A DNA stretch of 64,000 nucleotides, taken from the NCBI RefSeq assembly GCF_024623785.1, contig NZ_JANKBZ010000004.1, positions 186,001-250,000 of the forward strand. Reading direction: 5' to 3'. Each line of letters begins with the position of its first letter. Positions within the stretch are counted from its first letter, which is position 1. The notes under the pieces are model-generated. The model had not been told where the DNA came from. It worked only from the letters and a program-made list of their open reading frames with translations, and did not search any database. Below, piece by piece: positions 15,301 to 24,580 of the stretch. Both the position numbers and the translations under genes were made by a program. Origin of the DNA: Archangium lipolyticum. GTDB lineage: Bacteria > Myxococcota > Myxococcia > Myxococcales > Myxococcaceae.

Positions 15301-16875
15301 TCAGCCTACACGTGCGGGGGGCTCGTTCGTCACCCCGCCGAGCGGAGGCACATAGGGCCAGTCAACCAGGGGACCCCTCCCCGCCTCCCTCGACAGGTAG
15401 TCCGCCGCGATGTTGGCGCTCTCCATGATGGTGAGCAGCCCGCTGCCGGGGTGTGTCCCACCCCCCACCCAGTAGAGCCCCTCGACGCTGGGGCTCTTCA
15501 CGTGGGGGCGCAGGGGGCCCAGCTGCAGCCAGGTGTGCGACAGATTGAAGACGGCCCCCCGGAAGACGTTGAAGTCGTCCCGCCACGTCTCCGCGGTGAA
15601 GTAGCGCTCGGCCCGGATGTGCTCGCGCACCCCTTTGATGCCCACCTTCTCCAGCATGGACGGAATCCGCTCGCGCAGGGTGCGCTCCGTTGCCGCCCAG
15701 TCCACCTCCCGGGAGGTATTCGGCGTGGGTACCAGCACATACAGGGTGGAGTGGCCCTCGGGCGCCCCGCTCCGGTCCGTCACACCCGGGTTGCAGACGT
15801 AGAAGGGCGGGTCGTCCACGTCCACCTCCCGGTCCTCCAGGGCGGACCTGTCCGTGCGCCGCGCGCTCTCGGACAGATAGATGAGGTGGTGGGGGAGGTC
15901 GTCATAGACCCGGTCCAGCCCGTAGTAGGCCATGAAGGTGCTGCACGAGTACTTCGCCCGCTCCAGCGCGGCGTCCGTCAGCCGGGTGCCGGCGCGCGCC
16001 TCGGAGGGGACGAGCTTCTGGGCCGCGTAGGGCAGGTCCGCGTTCACCACCACCGCGTCCGCCTCCAGGCGCTCGCCGCCCTTCAGCACCACGCCCGCCG
16101 CCCGGCCGTACTCCACCAGCACCCGCTCCACCGGCGCGTTCATGCGGAAGGTGGCGCCCAGGTCCTCGGCGCACTTCATCATCCCCCGCGCCAGCGCCCG
16201 GAAGCCGCCCTCCACGTGCCACACCCCGAAGGCCAGCTCCAGGTACGGAATCACCCCGAAGACCGAGGAGCACGTGGTGGGGTGCAGCCCCAGGTACTTC
16301 GACGGGTAGGCCAGCGCGTAGGTGATGCGGTCGTCGTGGAAGAACCCGTCCAGGTGCTTGTAGAGCGTCTGCCAGGGCTTGAAGCGCAGCGTGGAGAGCA
16401 ACCGCCAGGGCGCGTAGTAGGCGAGGCTGTCGGCGTGCGTCGCCATGAACTTCTCGTAGGCGAGCGGGTACTTCTCCCGGCCCTCCTCCAGCCAGCGGCG
16501 CAGCGCGGGCGCCTTGTCCGGGCCGAACTTCGCCACCTCGCGCTCCATGCGCGCCGCGTCCCGCGTGGTGTCCAGGTACGTGCCATCCCAGAAGTGCACC
16601 CGGGTGTTGGTGTCCAGCGGCACCAGCTTCACGTAGTCGGAGATCTTCTTGCCCGAGCGCTCGAAGATGCGCTCCAGCACCCCGGGCAGTTGGAGGATGG
16701 AAGGCCCCGTGTCGACGGCGTACTCGCCCCGCTCCCCCAGGGTGAGCCCCTTCATCCGCCCCCCGGGCACCGCCTCCTTCTCCACCACCGTGACCTTCAG
16801 GCCCAACCCCGCGAGGTTGATGGCCGCCGACAGGCCCCCAGGTCCCGCTCCCACGACGATGACGTGACGTACCAT
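15301..16875 (-). CDS. crtI: CrtI-type phytoene desaturase / carotenoid dehydrogenase
   Basis: 524 residues, the usual length of CrtI. The N-terminal FAD/NAD site is VVGAGPGGLSAAINLAGLG followed by EKEAVPGGRM; the C-terminal flavin motif is GLYWVGGGTHPGSGLLTIME. The middle part also fits the family. It should introduce double bonds into phytoene or a related carotene at the membrane with FAD. No crtB, crtE or other carotenoid gene is adjacent. In Myxococcus xanthus the light-induced desaturase gene carC likewise stands apart from the carotenoid cluster; this may be its orthologue (inference), but the related CrtI subtypes cannot be told apart here. The start ATG begins just before the FAD motif. 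Confidence 0.85.
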   Translation of the reverse strand: MVRHVIVVGAGPGGLSAAINLAGLGLKVTVVEKEAVPGGRMKGLTLGERGEYAVDTGPSILQLPGVLERIFERSGKKISDYVKLVPLDTNTRVHFWDGTYLDTTRDAARMEREVAKFGPDKAPALRRWLEEGREKYPLAYEKFMATHADSLAYYAPWRLLSTLRFKPWQTLYKHLDGFFHDDRITYALAYPSKYLGLHPTTCSSVFGVIPYLELAFGVWHVEGGFRALARGMMKCAEDLGATFRMNAPVERVLVEYGRAAGVVLKGGERLEADAVVVNADLPYAAQKLVPSEARAGTRLTDAALERAKYSCSTFMAYYGLDRVYDDLPHHLIYLSESARRTDRSALEDREVDVDDPPFYVCNPGVTDRSGAPEGHSTLYVLVPTPNTSREVDWAATERTLRERIPSMLEKVGIKGVREHIRAERYFTAETWRDDFNVFRGAVFNLSHTWLQLGPLRPHVKSPSVEGLYWVGGGTHPGSGLLTIMESANIAADYLSREAGRGPLVDWPYVPPLGGVTNEPPARVG

Positions 16876-17052
16876 GGCGGACACTCCGATGCCTGGGGCA
16901 GCCCGGAGTTGCGCCCTTCCGGCGATTTGCTGGAGTGCGCGGAGATGGGTCTTCCCCCTGAAGTCCAACACCCGTCAGGTGGCCCCTTCGCCCCACATAC
17001 GAGCGACCAGAGCGGGCGGCCCGTGCCTAGACTGCGCAGCATTGGGAGACCC

Positions 17053-17529
17053 ATGCCGACTCCGCCGCCCCGCGAGGTCCTTCTCTTCACGCTGGAGGGG
17101 CAACGCTACGCGCTGCCCGCCGGGGATGTGCGGGAGCTGGTCCGCGCCGTGCGCCTCACCCCGTTGCCCCGCGCACCGGCCGTGGTGGAGGGGCTCCTCG
17201 ACCTGCGCGGAGAGCTGCTCCCCGTGCTGGACATGCGACGGCGCTTCCGCCTGCCCGCCCGCCCGCTCTCCAGCTTGGACCACCTCGTGGTCGCCCAGGC
17301 CGGCTCCCGCCACGTCGCCCTCCGGGTGGACCGCGCCGAGGGTCTGCTCACCCTGGAGCCAGCCCTGTTCGACGAGACGCCTCGCGCCCTGCCCGGCGTG
17401 GGCTACGTGGCCGGCGCCCTCAAGCTGACCGACGGGCTCGTCCTCGTGCACGACCTGCGCACCTTCCTCTCCGAGGCGGAGGCTCTCGAGTTGGAGGAAG
17501 CACTCGCACGGGAGGGAGCCCCCCGGTGA
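17053..17529 (+). CDS. cheW: CheW-type coupling protein, first gene of chemosensory operon 1
   Basis: 158 residues spanning one CheW domain: EVLLFTLEGQRYALPAGDVR, then GLLDLRGELLPVLDMRRRF and the closing segment on VLVHDLRTFL. CheW links receptors to CheA in the membrane array. ATG 17053 has GGGAG upstream. Its stop overlaps the GTG start of the next gene by 4 bases, so translation is coupled. It corresponds in order and size to WspB-type CheW of Wsp-like systems. Confidence 0.9.
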   Translation: MPTPPPREVLLFTLEGQRYALPAGDVRELVRAVRLTPLPRAPAVVEGLLDLRGELLPVLDMRRRFRLPARPLSSLDHLVVAQAGSRHVALRVDRAEGLLTLEPALFDETPRALPGVGYVAGALKLTDGLVLVHDLRTFLSEAEALELEEALAREGAPR

Positions 17530-18968
17530 GCGACGCCTCCCAGGCCTGGCGCCACCCCGGTTACGTCGCGGTGCTCGATCTCGTCGCCGCGCGCGCCGGC
17601 CTGTTGCCGCCCAGCTGCCCCCCGGCCGCGATGGAGGGCATCGACCGGGCCATGGCTCGCGCCGGCCTGCCCGGGGACTTCACCTCCTACCTCGAGCGGC
17701 TCGCGGCGGACCCCGCCACGCTGGATGACCTGCTGGTGGAGCTCACCATCGGCGAGACGTACTTCTTCCGCAATCCGGAGCATTTCCTCTTCGTGCGCCA
17801 CCAGGTGCTGCCGGAGCTCGCCAGGCGCCGGAGCCCCGGGCACGTGGTGCGCGCGTGGAGCGCCGGCTGCGCCTCCGGCGAGGAGCCCTACTCGCTGGCG
17901 GTGCTCCTCCTGGAGGAGGGCTACGCGAACCGGATGGAGGTGCGGGGCACGGACGTGTCGCGCGCGGCCCTCTCCCGGGCCCACGTGGCCAGCTATGGCG
18001 AGTGGTCCCTGCGAGGCCCCGAGGCGGGCCGCATGCGCCCCTTCCTCCAGTCCGAGGGCAAGCGCTACATCCTCGCCCCCGAGGTGCGCGACCACGTCCA
18101 CTTCGGCTACCTCAACCTCGCCGAGGACTCCTGGCCCTCCCCCACCAGCGGCATCTGGGGACAGGACATCATCTTCTGCCGCAACGTCCTCATCTACTTC
18201 AACCGCGCCACCATCGCGGCGGTGGCCCGGCGGCTCCACGACGCGCTCGCCGAGGGCGGCTTCCTCATCGCCGGCCCCTCGGACCCCTCTCTCAGCGCCT
18301 TCGCGCCCTTCGAGACGCTCCTCACCGACTGGGGAATCGTCTACCACCGGCCCGCCGCGGGCAGTCCCCCGCGCCGGACCCCGGCCCCGCCGCCGCCCGC
18401 GACGCCCCCGCCACGAGCCCCCGTGGTGCTCGCCCCCCCGCCCCCACCTCCACCCGAGCCCGCCGCCATCCCCGAGGGCCTGGAGGGAGCGCGGCGGGCC
18501 CTCGCCCTCGGAGACTGGCGCGAGGCGGCACGGCGGGCCGGAGCCCTCCAGGATGACCCGGGCGCCGCGGAGGTGGCCGTGCGGGCCCTCGCCAACCTCG
18601 ATGCCCGGGCCGCCGTGCGCGCCTGTGCCGAGGCCGCCGCGCGCCACCCGCTCGCCGTCGAGTTGCGCTACCTGGAGGCCCTGCTTCTCCTGGGCCTCGG
18701 CCATCTCCAGGAGGCCGAGCGCGCCGCGCGCCAGGCCCTCTACCTCGAGCCCTCCCTGGCCGTGGCCCACCTCATGCTGGGCCACATCCTCCGGCGCCAG
18801 GGAGATACCCTGGGAGCCCTGCGCTCCTTCGGCACCGCCGAGACACTGTGCGCCACGCTCCCCCCGGACATGCCCGTGCCCCTGTCCGAGGGCGAGCGCG
18901 CCGGCCGGCTGGTCGAGGTGGCCCGCGAGGAACGCACCCGGTTGGAAGCCCCTGAGGAGCTGCGCTGA
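17526..18968 (+). CDS. cheR: CheR methyltransferase with C-terminal TPR region
   Basis: 480 residues. The CheR catalytic domain covers about 1-270 with TIGETYFFRNPEHF, the S-adenosylmethionine motif WSAGCASGEEPYSLAVLL and IIFCRNVLIYF. A Pro-rich linker (about 280-315) leads to TPR-like repeats (for example HPLAVELRYLEALLLLGLGH, then LEPSLAVAHLMLGHILRRQG). CheR methylates glutamates on the receptor. This domain layout matches WspC, where the TPR part replaces the pentapeptide tether of enteric receptors. It starts with GTG overlapping the CheW stop. Confidence 0.92.
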   Translation: MSDASQAWRHPGYVAVLDLVAARAGLLPPSCPPAAMEGIDRAMARAGLPGDFTSYLERLAADPATLDDLLVELTIGETYFFRNPEHFLFVRHQVLPELARRRSPGHVVRAWSAGCASGEEPYSLAVLLLEEGYANRMEVRGTDVSRAALSRAHVASYGEWSLRGPEAGRMRPFLQSEGKRYILAPEVRDHVHFGYLNLAEDSWPSPTSGIWGQDIIFCRNVLIYFNRATIAAVARRLHDALAEGGFLIAGPSDPSLSAFAPFETLLTDWGIVYHRPAAGSPPRRTPAPPPPATPPPRAPVVLAPPPPPPPEPAAIPEGLEGARRALALGDWREAARRAGALQDDPGAAEVAVRALANLDARAAVRACAEAAARHPLAVELRYLEALLLLGLGHLQEAERAARQALYLEPSLAVAHLMLGHILRRQGDTLGALRSFGTAETLCATLPPDMPVPLSEGERAGRLVEVAREERTRLEAPEELR

Positions 18969-19597
18969 TGGCGGAAGGTGACGACACGAAGGGACGCGGG
19001 CTGGACTGGGCCGCGGCCCACAGGCGATTGGCCCGGCTCGCCGCCGCCACGGAGGCCACCACCACCCTGGACCCCGAGCGCGAGGCGGCGCTGCTCGACG
19101 CGCGCGCGCGGGCCCTGGCACGCCCCCTCGACCGGGAGACCCAGGCCGGCCCTCTGCTGGAGCTGATGCACTTCCGCTCCGGCGAGCAGGACTACGCGCT
19201 GGAGACACGCTTCGTGCTGGAGGTGCTGCGCTCCCTGGAGCAGCTCGTGCCCCTGCCCGGCGCGCCCGCGCCCCTGCGGGGCCTCACCCTGCTGCACGGC
19301 GAGGCGCTCGCGGTGGTGGAGCTCGCCCCCCTCTTCGGACGGACCGCCCCCGCCACCCACGGGCCCGTGCTGGTGGTGGGCGCGGGCCGCCCCGAGCTGG
19401 GCCTGCGCGCCGACGCCGTCGAGGAGGTGCTCCTCGTCTCACGCGACACGCTGCTGCCCGCCCCGCCCGCGTTCGGCAACCAGGAGCGGGCGCTCGTGTC
19501 CGGCATCAGCCGTGACGGCATCATCGTGCTGGAGGGAGAGGCCCTGCTGGAGGATGGTCGCCTCTTCTTCGACCTCTCCGAGGAAAGGACCGCATGA
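18968..19597 (+). CDS. cheW: CheW-type coupling protein with N-terminal extension
   Basis: 209 residues. An N-terminal helical extension of about 65 residues ([14 protein letters not shown]...) precedes a CheW domain starting at [20 protein letters not shown] and running through [20 protein letters not shown] to the C-terminus. This is the layout of WspD. Having two different CheW proteins in one operon is typical of Wsp-like arrays. The start ATG overlaps the CheR stop; the stop overlaps the MCP start by 4 bases. Confidence 0.88.
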   Translation: MAEGDDTKGRGLDWAAAHRRLARLAAATEATTTLDPEREAALLDARARALARPLDRETQAGPLLELMHFRSGEQDYALETRFVLEVLRSLEQLVPLPGAPAPLRGLTLLHGEALAVVELAPLFGRTAPATHGPVLVVGAGRPELGLRADAVEEVLLVSRDTLLPAPPAFGNQERALVSGISRDGIIVLEGEALLEDGRLFFDLSEERTA

Positions 19598-21243
19598 GCA
19601 TCGGGAAGAAGATCGCCCTTGGCTTCGGATTGTCCCTGCTGGTGCTGCTCGCCGTGGCGCTGGTGGCCTTCCAGGGCGCCCAACAGCTCACCCAGACCAC
19701 CGAGGCGCTGATGGAGAGCAGGGATCAGGCGCGGGCCATCCGGGACGTACGCATGCTCCTCCTGGACGCCGAGACGGGCCAGCGCGGCTTCCTCCTCACC
19801 GGAGAGCCGCGCTACCTGGAGCCCTACGAGCGGGCCACCCAGGCGCTGAATGCGCACCTCGATGGGCTGCACAAGAGCCTGAATGACGACCCCGAGCAGC
19901 GCGCGCGGCTGGACCGCCTCGAGCCCATCGTGCGGGATAAGCTCGACGAGCTGGCGGAGACCATCCGCCTGCGCCAGCAGAAGGGACTCGAGGCCGCGAT
20001 GGAGGTCGTCCGGACGGACCGGGGCAAGCGGGCCATGGAGCAGATCCGTCAGGGACTCGGCGAGATGGTGGATACCGAGGACGAGAACTGGGTCGTGAAC
20101 GAGCGGCAGGCCCGGGCCAGCGCGTGGCGCAGCATCGTGGTGCTGGGCGCGGGCACGCTGCTGGGCGTCCTCACCGTCGCCCTGGGCAGCCTCCTCATCA
20201 CCCGCGCCATCACCGGCCCGCTGGACAAGCTGGTGACGGGCGCCGAGCAGATCGGCCGCGGCAACTTCGCCCACCGCATCGAGGTGCACAACCAGGACGA
20301 GACGGGAGAGCTGGCGCGCGCCTTCAACGCCATGGCCGAGCGCCGCCAGCAGGCCGAGACACAACTGACGAAACAGGCCGCGGAGCGCGAGCACACCCTG
20401 CGGACGGTGGCCGAGTTCGTCAACCAACTGGCGGGCACCACCGCCGAAATCCTCGCCAGCACCACCCAGCAGGTGGCTGGAGCCCAGGAGCAGGGCAGCG
20501 CGGTGGCGGAGACGGTGAGCACCATCGAGGAGATAGCCCAGACGTCCGACGAGGCCGCCGGCCGCGCCCGCGCGGTGAGCGAGTCCGCGCGTCACTCCGA
20601 GGAGGTGGGCAGGAATGGCCGGCGCGCGGTGGAAGAGGCCATCGGCTCCATGGCCAGCGTGCGCGACCAGGTGGAGTCCATCGCCTCGCGCATCCTCGCC
20701 CTGGCCGAGCAGGCCCAGGCCATCGGCGACATCATCACCACCGTCAACGACATCTCCGAGCAGACGCACATGCTGGCCCTCAACGCCTCCATCGAGGCCA
20801 GCCGCGCCGGAGAGCACGGCCGGGGCTTCGCCGTGGTGGCCGCCGAGGTGAAGGCCCTCGCCGACCAGTCCAAGAAGGCCACCGCCCAGGTGCGGCAGAT
20901 CCTGGGGCAGATCCAGAAGGCCACCCAGGGCGCGGTGATGACGACCGAGGAGGGCACCAAGAGCGTGGCCTCGGCCACCCGCGTGGTGACCCAGGCAGGC
21001 GCCACCATCCAGACGCTCAGCGAGCACCTCGCCCAGGCCTCGCTCACCGCGGCGCAGATCTCCGCCTCCGCCAACCAGCAGGCCACCGGCATCAGCCAGA
21101 TACGGCAGGCCATGCGCGACGTGAGCCAGGCCACCCAGCAGACGCTCAACAGCATCCGGCAGACGGAGCGCGCGGTGCAGGACCTCAACGCCATGGGCCA
21201 GAAGCTCAAGGGCCTGCTGAGCGAGTACGGGCGCGCCGCATGA
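19594..21243 (+). CDS. Methyl-accepting chemotaxis protein with CHASE3-like sensor
   Basis: 549 residues: transmembrane helix 1 (about 10-28), a periplasmic helical sensor with the CHASE3 pattern ([20 protein letters not shown]), transmembrane helix 2 (about 180-203, ending [12 protein letters not shown]), HAMP (about 205-255), and a coiled-coil signalling domain whose hairpin tip contains [20 protein letters not shown] and [18 protein letters not shown]. The C-terminus has no CheR-tether pentapeptide. It is the only receptor in the operon, so the array senses one periplasmic input. The ligand is unknown. Its stop overlaps the CheA start. Confidence 0.93.
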   Translation: MSIGKKIALGFGLSLLVLLAVALVAFQGAQQLTQTTEALMESRDQARAIRDVRMLLLDAETGQRGFLLTGEPRYLEPYERATQALNAHLDGLHKSLNDDPEQRARLDRLEPIVRDKLDELAETIRLRQQKGLEAAMEVVRTDRGKRAMEQIRQGLGEMVDTEDENWVVNERQARASAWRSIVVLGAGTLLGVLTVALGSLLITRAITGPLDKLVTGAEQIGRGNFAHRIEVHNQDETGELARAFNAMAERRQQAETQLTKQAAEREHTLRTVAEFVNQLAGTTAEILASTTQQVAGAQEQGSAVAETVSTIEEIAQTSDEAAGRARAVSESARHSEEVGRNGRRAVEEAIGSMASVRDQVESIASRILALAEQAQAIGDIITTVNDISEQTHMLALNASIEASRAGEHGRGFAVVAAEVKALADQSKKATAQVRQILGQIQKATQGAVMTTEEGTKSVASATRVVTQAGATIQTLSEHLAQASLTAAQISASANQQATGISQIRQAMRDVSQATQQTLNSIRQTERAVQDLNAMGQKLKGLLSEYGRAA

Positions 21244-23387
21244 CGATGGACCGCGACAGGCTCGCCCAGGCGCTGATGGCCACGTTCCTCGAGGAGCTCG
21301 AGGGACACGTGGCCGCGCTCAACCGGGAGCTGCTCGCGTTGGAGAAGGCGCCCTCGCCCGCGCGCTTCGCCGAGCTGATGACCTCGCTGCTGCGCACGGT
21401 GCACAGCGTGAAGGGCGCCTCGCGGGCGGTGAGCGAGGGCATCATCGAGGCGGCCTGCCACCGGTTGGAGGAGGTGCTGGCGGTGGTGCAGCGCCTGGGC
21501 CGCGCCAGCCCGGAGCTGATGGAGCTGTGCTTCACCGCCGCGGACGCGCTGGACGACGCGGGGCGGCGGCTGGCGCAGAAGCAGGGGCTCGCGGACTCGC
21601 CGCTGGAGGCGCTGCTGCCCCGGTTGGAGGAGGCGGCCCGCGCGCCCGAGAGCGTCCACCGGACGGAGCCGAAGCGGGCCCCCGCCCCCGAGACTCCACC
21701 GCCTCCGCCCCCGGCCCCAGTGGCCGAGGCCCCCGTCCCCGGCGTGGAGGGACTGCCGGTGCGCGTGTCCGCCCAGAAGCTGGACGCGCTGCTGTCCCGG
21801 AGCGGCGAGCTGCGCGTGGCGGGCCTGCGGATGGAGGGGCGGGTGGAGCTGGTGGAGGCGGTGCGCGAGGAGTTGCACCAGCTCCGCCTCCGGCTGACGG
21901 GTTCGGACGAAGTGGTGGCACGGCGGCTGGAGACACGGCTGGCGCAGCTCGGCCGGACGCTGGCGGCGGACCGGCGGACGCTGCTGGCCGCCACGAGCGG
22001 GCTGGACGAGGAGGTGCGGCGCGCGCGCACCCTGCCCTTCGCCGAGGCGTGCGCGGGGCTGGAGCGCAGCGCGAGGGACCTGGCCCATGCCGCGGGCAAG
22101 CGGGTGCGGCTGGAGGTGCACGGCGGCGCGCTGGAGCTGGACCGCTCGCTGTTGCAGAACCTGCGCGAGCCACTGCTGCACCTGGTGCGCAACGCGGTGG
22201 CGCACGGCATGGAGACTCCGGCGGCGCGGCGCGAGGCGGGCAAGCCCGAGGAGGGCCTGGTGGCGCTGAGCGCGCGGCTGCTCGGCGGCCGGGTGCAGGT
22301 GGTGGTGGAGGACGACGGCCGGGGGTTGGATCTGGAGTCCATCCGCGAGCGGGCGCGCGCCCGGGGCCTGCCGGTGATGGAGGACGCGGGGGACGCGCGG
22401 CTCATCTTCCTCTCCGGCCTGTCCACGGCGGAGTCGGTGACGGCGGTGTCCGGACGTGGGGTGGGGCTGGACGTGGTGCGCTCGCAGCTGGAGGCGCTGC
22501 GAGGCAGCGTGGAGGTGTCCTTCGAGCCGGGCCGGGGCACGCGCTTCACCCTGGACGTGCCCCTGACGCTCAGCACGCTGCGGGTGCTGCTGGTGACGGC
22601 GGGCGGCCAGTCCTTCGCGGTGGCGGGCGAGAGCGTGGCGCGCCTGCTGCGGCTCGGGCCCGGGGACGTGCGCGTGGTGGAGGGCCGGCGGACATGGGCC
22701 ACCCCCCAGGCGCTGGTGCCCCTGGCCACGCTGGCGACGGTGCTGGGCCTGCCCGCGAGCGCCCCACGCCAGCGCCCCGGTGCCATGGTGCTGACGTCGG
22801 GAGAGCAGCGCGCGGTGCTGGTGGTGGACGAGGTGGTGGCCGAGCAGGAGGTGCTCATCCGCGGCCTGGGCCCGCGCATCCGCCGCGCGCGCCACGTGAC
22901 GGGCGTGGCGGTGCTGCCCGACGGGCGCATGGCCCCGCTGCTCAATGCCGCCTCCCTGGTGCGCGCCGCCGAGGGCCGCACCGACCCGGTGGGCATCTTC
23001 CCCGCCCCCGTCCAGAAGAAGCTTCGCCGGCGCGTCCTGCTCGCCGACGACTCGATGACGACACGCACGCTGGAGCAGAGCATCCTGGAGGCGGCCGGCT
23101 ACGAGGTGCTGGCGTGCGTGGACGGACAGGAGGCGTGGGAGCGGCTCCAATCCGAGGGGGCCGACGCCGTCGTCTCGGACGTGGAGATGCCGCGCATGGA
23201 CGGCTTCGCCCTCACCGAGGCGGTGCGCGGCTCCCCGCGCTTCGGCCGGCTGCCCATCGTCCTCGTCACCGCGCGCTCCAAGCCCGAGGACAAGGCGCGC
23301 GGCCTGAAGGTGGGCGCCAGCGCCTACCTGGTGAAGAGCGCTTTCGATCAAACCCATCTGCTGGAGACCCTGAGACAGCTCCTATGA
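21240..23387 (+). CDS. cheA: Hybrid CheA histidine kinase with C-terminal receiver
   Basis: 715 residues. Order: HPt domain with phosphorylatable His55 ([10 protein letters not shown]); Pro-rich linker (about 140-165); dimerisation region; ATPase with N box [32 protein letters not shown] and [10 protein letters not shown]; a CheW-like domain; and a receiver (about 595-715) with [10 protein letters not shown], phospho-acceptor in [12 protein letters not shown] and the conserved Lys in YLVKSAF. It is a WspE-like hybrid: the receiver can be an output, a phosphate sink or a link to another protein. ATG 21240 overlaps the MCP stop; the cheB start lies within its last codons. Confidence 0.93.
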   Translation: MTMDRDRLAQALMATFLEELEGHVAALNRELLALEKAPSPARFAELMTSLLRTVHSVKGASRAVSEGIIEAACHRLEEVLAVVQRLGRASPELMELCFTAADALDDAGRRLAQKQGLADSPLEALLPRLEEAARAPESVHRTEPKRAPAPETPPPPPPAPVAEAPVPGVEGLPVRVSAQKLDALLSRSGELRVAGLRMEGRVELVEAVREELHQLRLRLTGSDEVVARRLETRLAQLGRTLAADRRTLLAATSGLDEEVRRARTLPFAEACAGLERSARDLAHAAGKRVRLEVHGGALELDRSLLQNLREPLLHLVRNAVAHGMETPAARREAGKPEEGLVALSARLLGGRVQVVVEDDGRGLDLESIRERARARGLPVMEDAGDARLIFLSGLSTAESVTAVSGRGVGLDVVRSQLEALRGSVEVSFEPGRGTRFTLDVPLTLSTLRVLLVTAGGQSFAVAGESVARLLRLGPGDVRVVEGRRTWATPQALVPLATLATVLGLPASAPRQRPGAMVLTSGEQRAVLVVDEVVAEQEVLIRGLGPRIRRARHVTGVAVLPDGRMAPLLNAASLVRAAEGRTDPVGIFPAPVQKKLRRRVLLADDSMTTRTLEQSILEAAGYEVLACVDGQEAWERLQSEGADAVVSDVEMPRMDGFALTEAVRGSPRFGRLPIVLVTARSKPEDKARGLKVGASAYLVKSAFDQTHLLETLRQLL

Positions 23388-24442
23388 AGCCCGACAAGCT
23401 CCGCGTCGTCGTCGCAGAAGACTCACCCACCGCCCGGCGCCTGCTGGTGGAGATCCTCCGCGCGGACCCTTCCTTCGAAGTGGTGGGAGAGGCGAAGGAC
23501 GGCGTGGAGGCACTGGAGCTCACCCGGCGCCTGCGGCCGGACCTCGTCACCATGGACATCCAGATGCCGAACATGGATGGCCTGGAGGCCACGCGGCGCA
23601 TCATGACGGAGGTGCCCACGCCGGTGGTGGTGGTGTCCACGCTGGTGGAGCGGGACATCCAGACGTCCATGACGGCGCTGCGCTCCGGAGCGCTGGCGGT
23701 GCTGCAGAAGCTGGTGGGCCCACAGGCGCCCGACTTCGAGCTCGAGGCCCGCCGGCTGCGCGACACGGTGAAGGCCATGGCCGAGGTGAAGGTGATCCGG
23801 CACTGGCCGACGCGCGGAGAGACGCCCGCGCCCCGTGCCGCCTCGGTGCAGACGGGCCGGAGCCGGCCCGCGGTCATCACCATCGCCGCCTCCACGGGAG
23901 GCCCCGCGGCGCTGCACCGCATCCTCTCGGCGTTGCCCGCGACCTTCCCGCTGCCCATCCTGGTGGTGCAACACATCGCCCTGGGTTTCGCCCGGGGCCT
24001 GGCCACGTGGTTGGACAGTGTGTGCCCGCTGGAGGTGAAGGTGGCCGAGGAGGGAGAGCCCTTGCGTCCCGGCGTCGTCTACATCGCACCGGACGACCGG
24101 CACCTCGGGGTGCGGGCGGACAGACATATCGAGGTGTCGAACGCCGCGCCGGTGGGAGGCTTCCGGCCCTCGGGCACCTGGCTCTTCCGTTCGGCGACCC
24201 GGGTCTTCGGCGCCGCCCAGGCCGCCACCGTCCTGACGGGAATGGGGCAGGACGGGCTGGACGGTCTCCGCGAGGTGCATGAGGCCGGAGGCTGGGTCAT
24301 GGCCCAGGACGAGGCGACGAGTGTCGTCTATGGAATGCCGGGAGTGGCCGTGTCCGCGGGAGTGGCCGACGAGGTGCTATCCCTGGATGCCTTCTCCCGG
24401 CGTTTCCGGCAGCTCGCCGGGTTGGAGACCGAGGGAGCGTGA
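23384..24442 (+). CDS. cheB: CheB methylesterase response regulator
   Basis: 352 residues. The receiver (1-125) has Asp58 (LVTMDIQMPNMDG) and Lys109. The methylesterase domain (about 160-350) has the catalytic triad Ser170 (AASTGGP), His197 (VVQHIALGF) and Asp290 (TGMGQDGLDG). It demethylates or deamidates the receptor, and CheA phosphorylation should activate it. It completes the adaptation pair with the CheR of this operon and corresponds to WspF. ATG 23384 overlaps the CheA stop by 4 bases. Confidence 0.94.
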   Translation: MKPDKLRVVVAEDSPTARRLLVEILRADPSFEVVGEAKDGVEALELTRRLRPDLVTMDIQMPNMDGLEATRRIMTEVPTPVVVVSTLVERDIQTSMTALRSGALAVLQKLVGPQAPDFELEARRLRDTVKAMAEVKVIRHWPTRGETPAPRAASVQTGRSRPAVITIAASTGGPAALHRILSALPATFPLPILVVQHIALGFARGLATWLDSVCPLEVKVAEEGEPLRPGVVYIAPDDRHLGVRADRHIEVSNAAPVGGFRPSGTWLFRSATRVFGAAQAATVLTGMGQDGLDGLREVHEAGGWVMAQDEATSVVYGMPGVAVSAGVADEVLSLDAFSRRFRQLAGLETEGA

Positions 24443-24580
24443 AAGATGCACATGCGGCAGGTGAGCGCGTTACCTTTTCCATTCAGGTGCCGCACGCCCG
24501 GCTGCCCCACGGCCAGGCTGGACGGAGCCCAGGTGGCATGAAATGAAGAGGAGCCCCCCGACGCTCGTTGCGGCGATGCC

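Noticed and set aside
15274-16875. Long plus-strand open frame leading into the first CheW gene
   Set aside because: It is antisense to the CrtI gene and has low-complexity His/Arg/Gly translation typical of GC-rich shadow frames. The CheW start at 17053 has a ribosome site and the family N-terminus.
20592-23357. 921-codon minus-strand open frame across the CheA and MCP genes
   Set aside because: The translation is His/Arg/Gln-rich without domains, whereas the plus strand encodes complete MCP and CheA proteins with all motifs.
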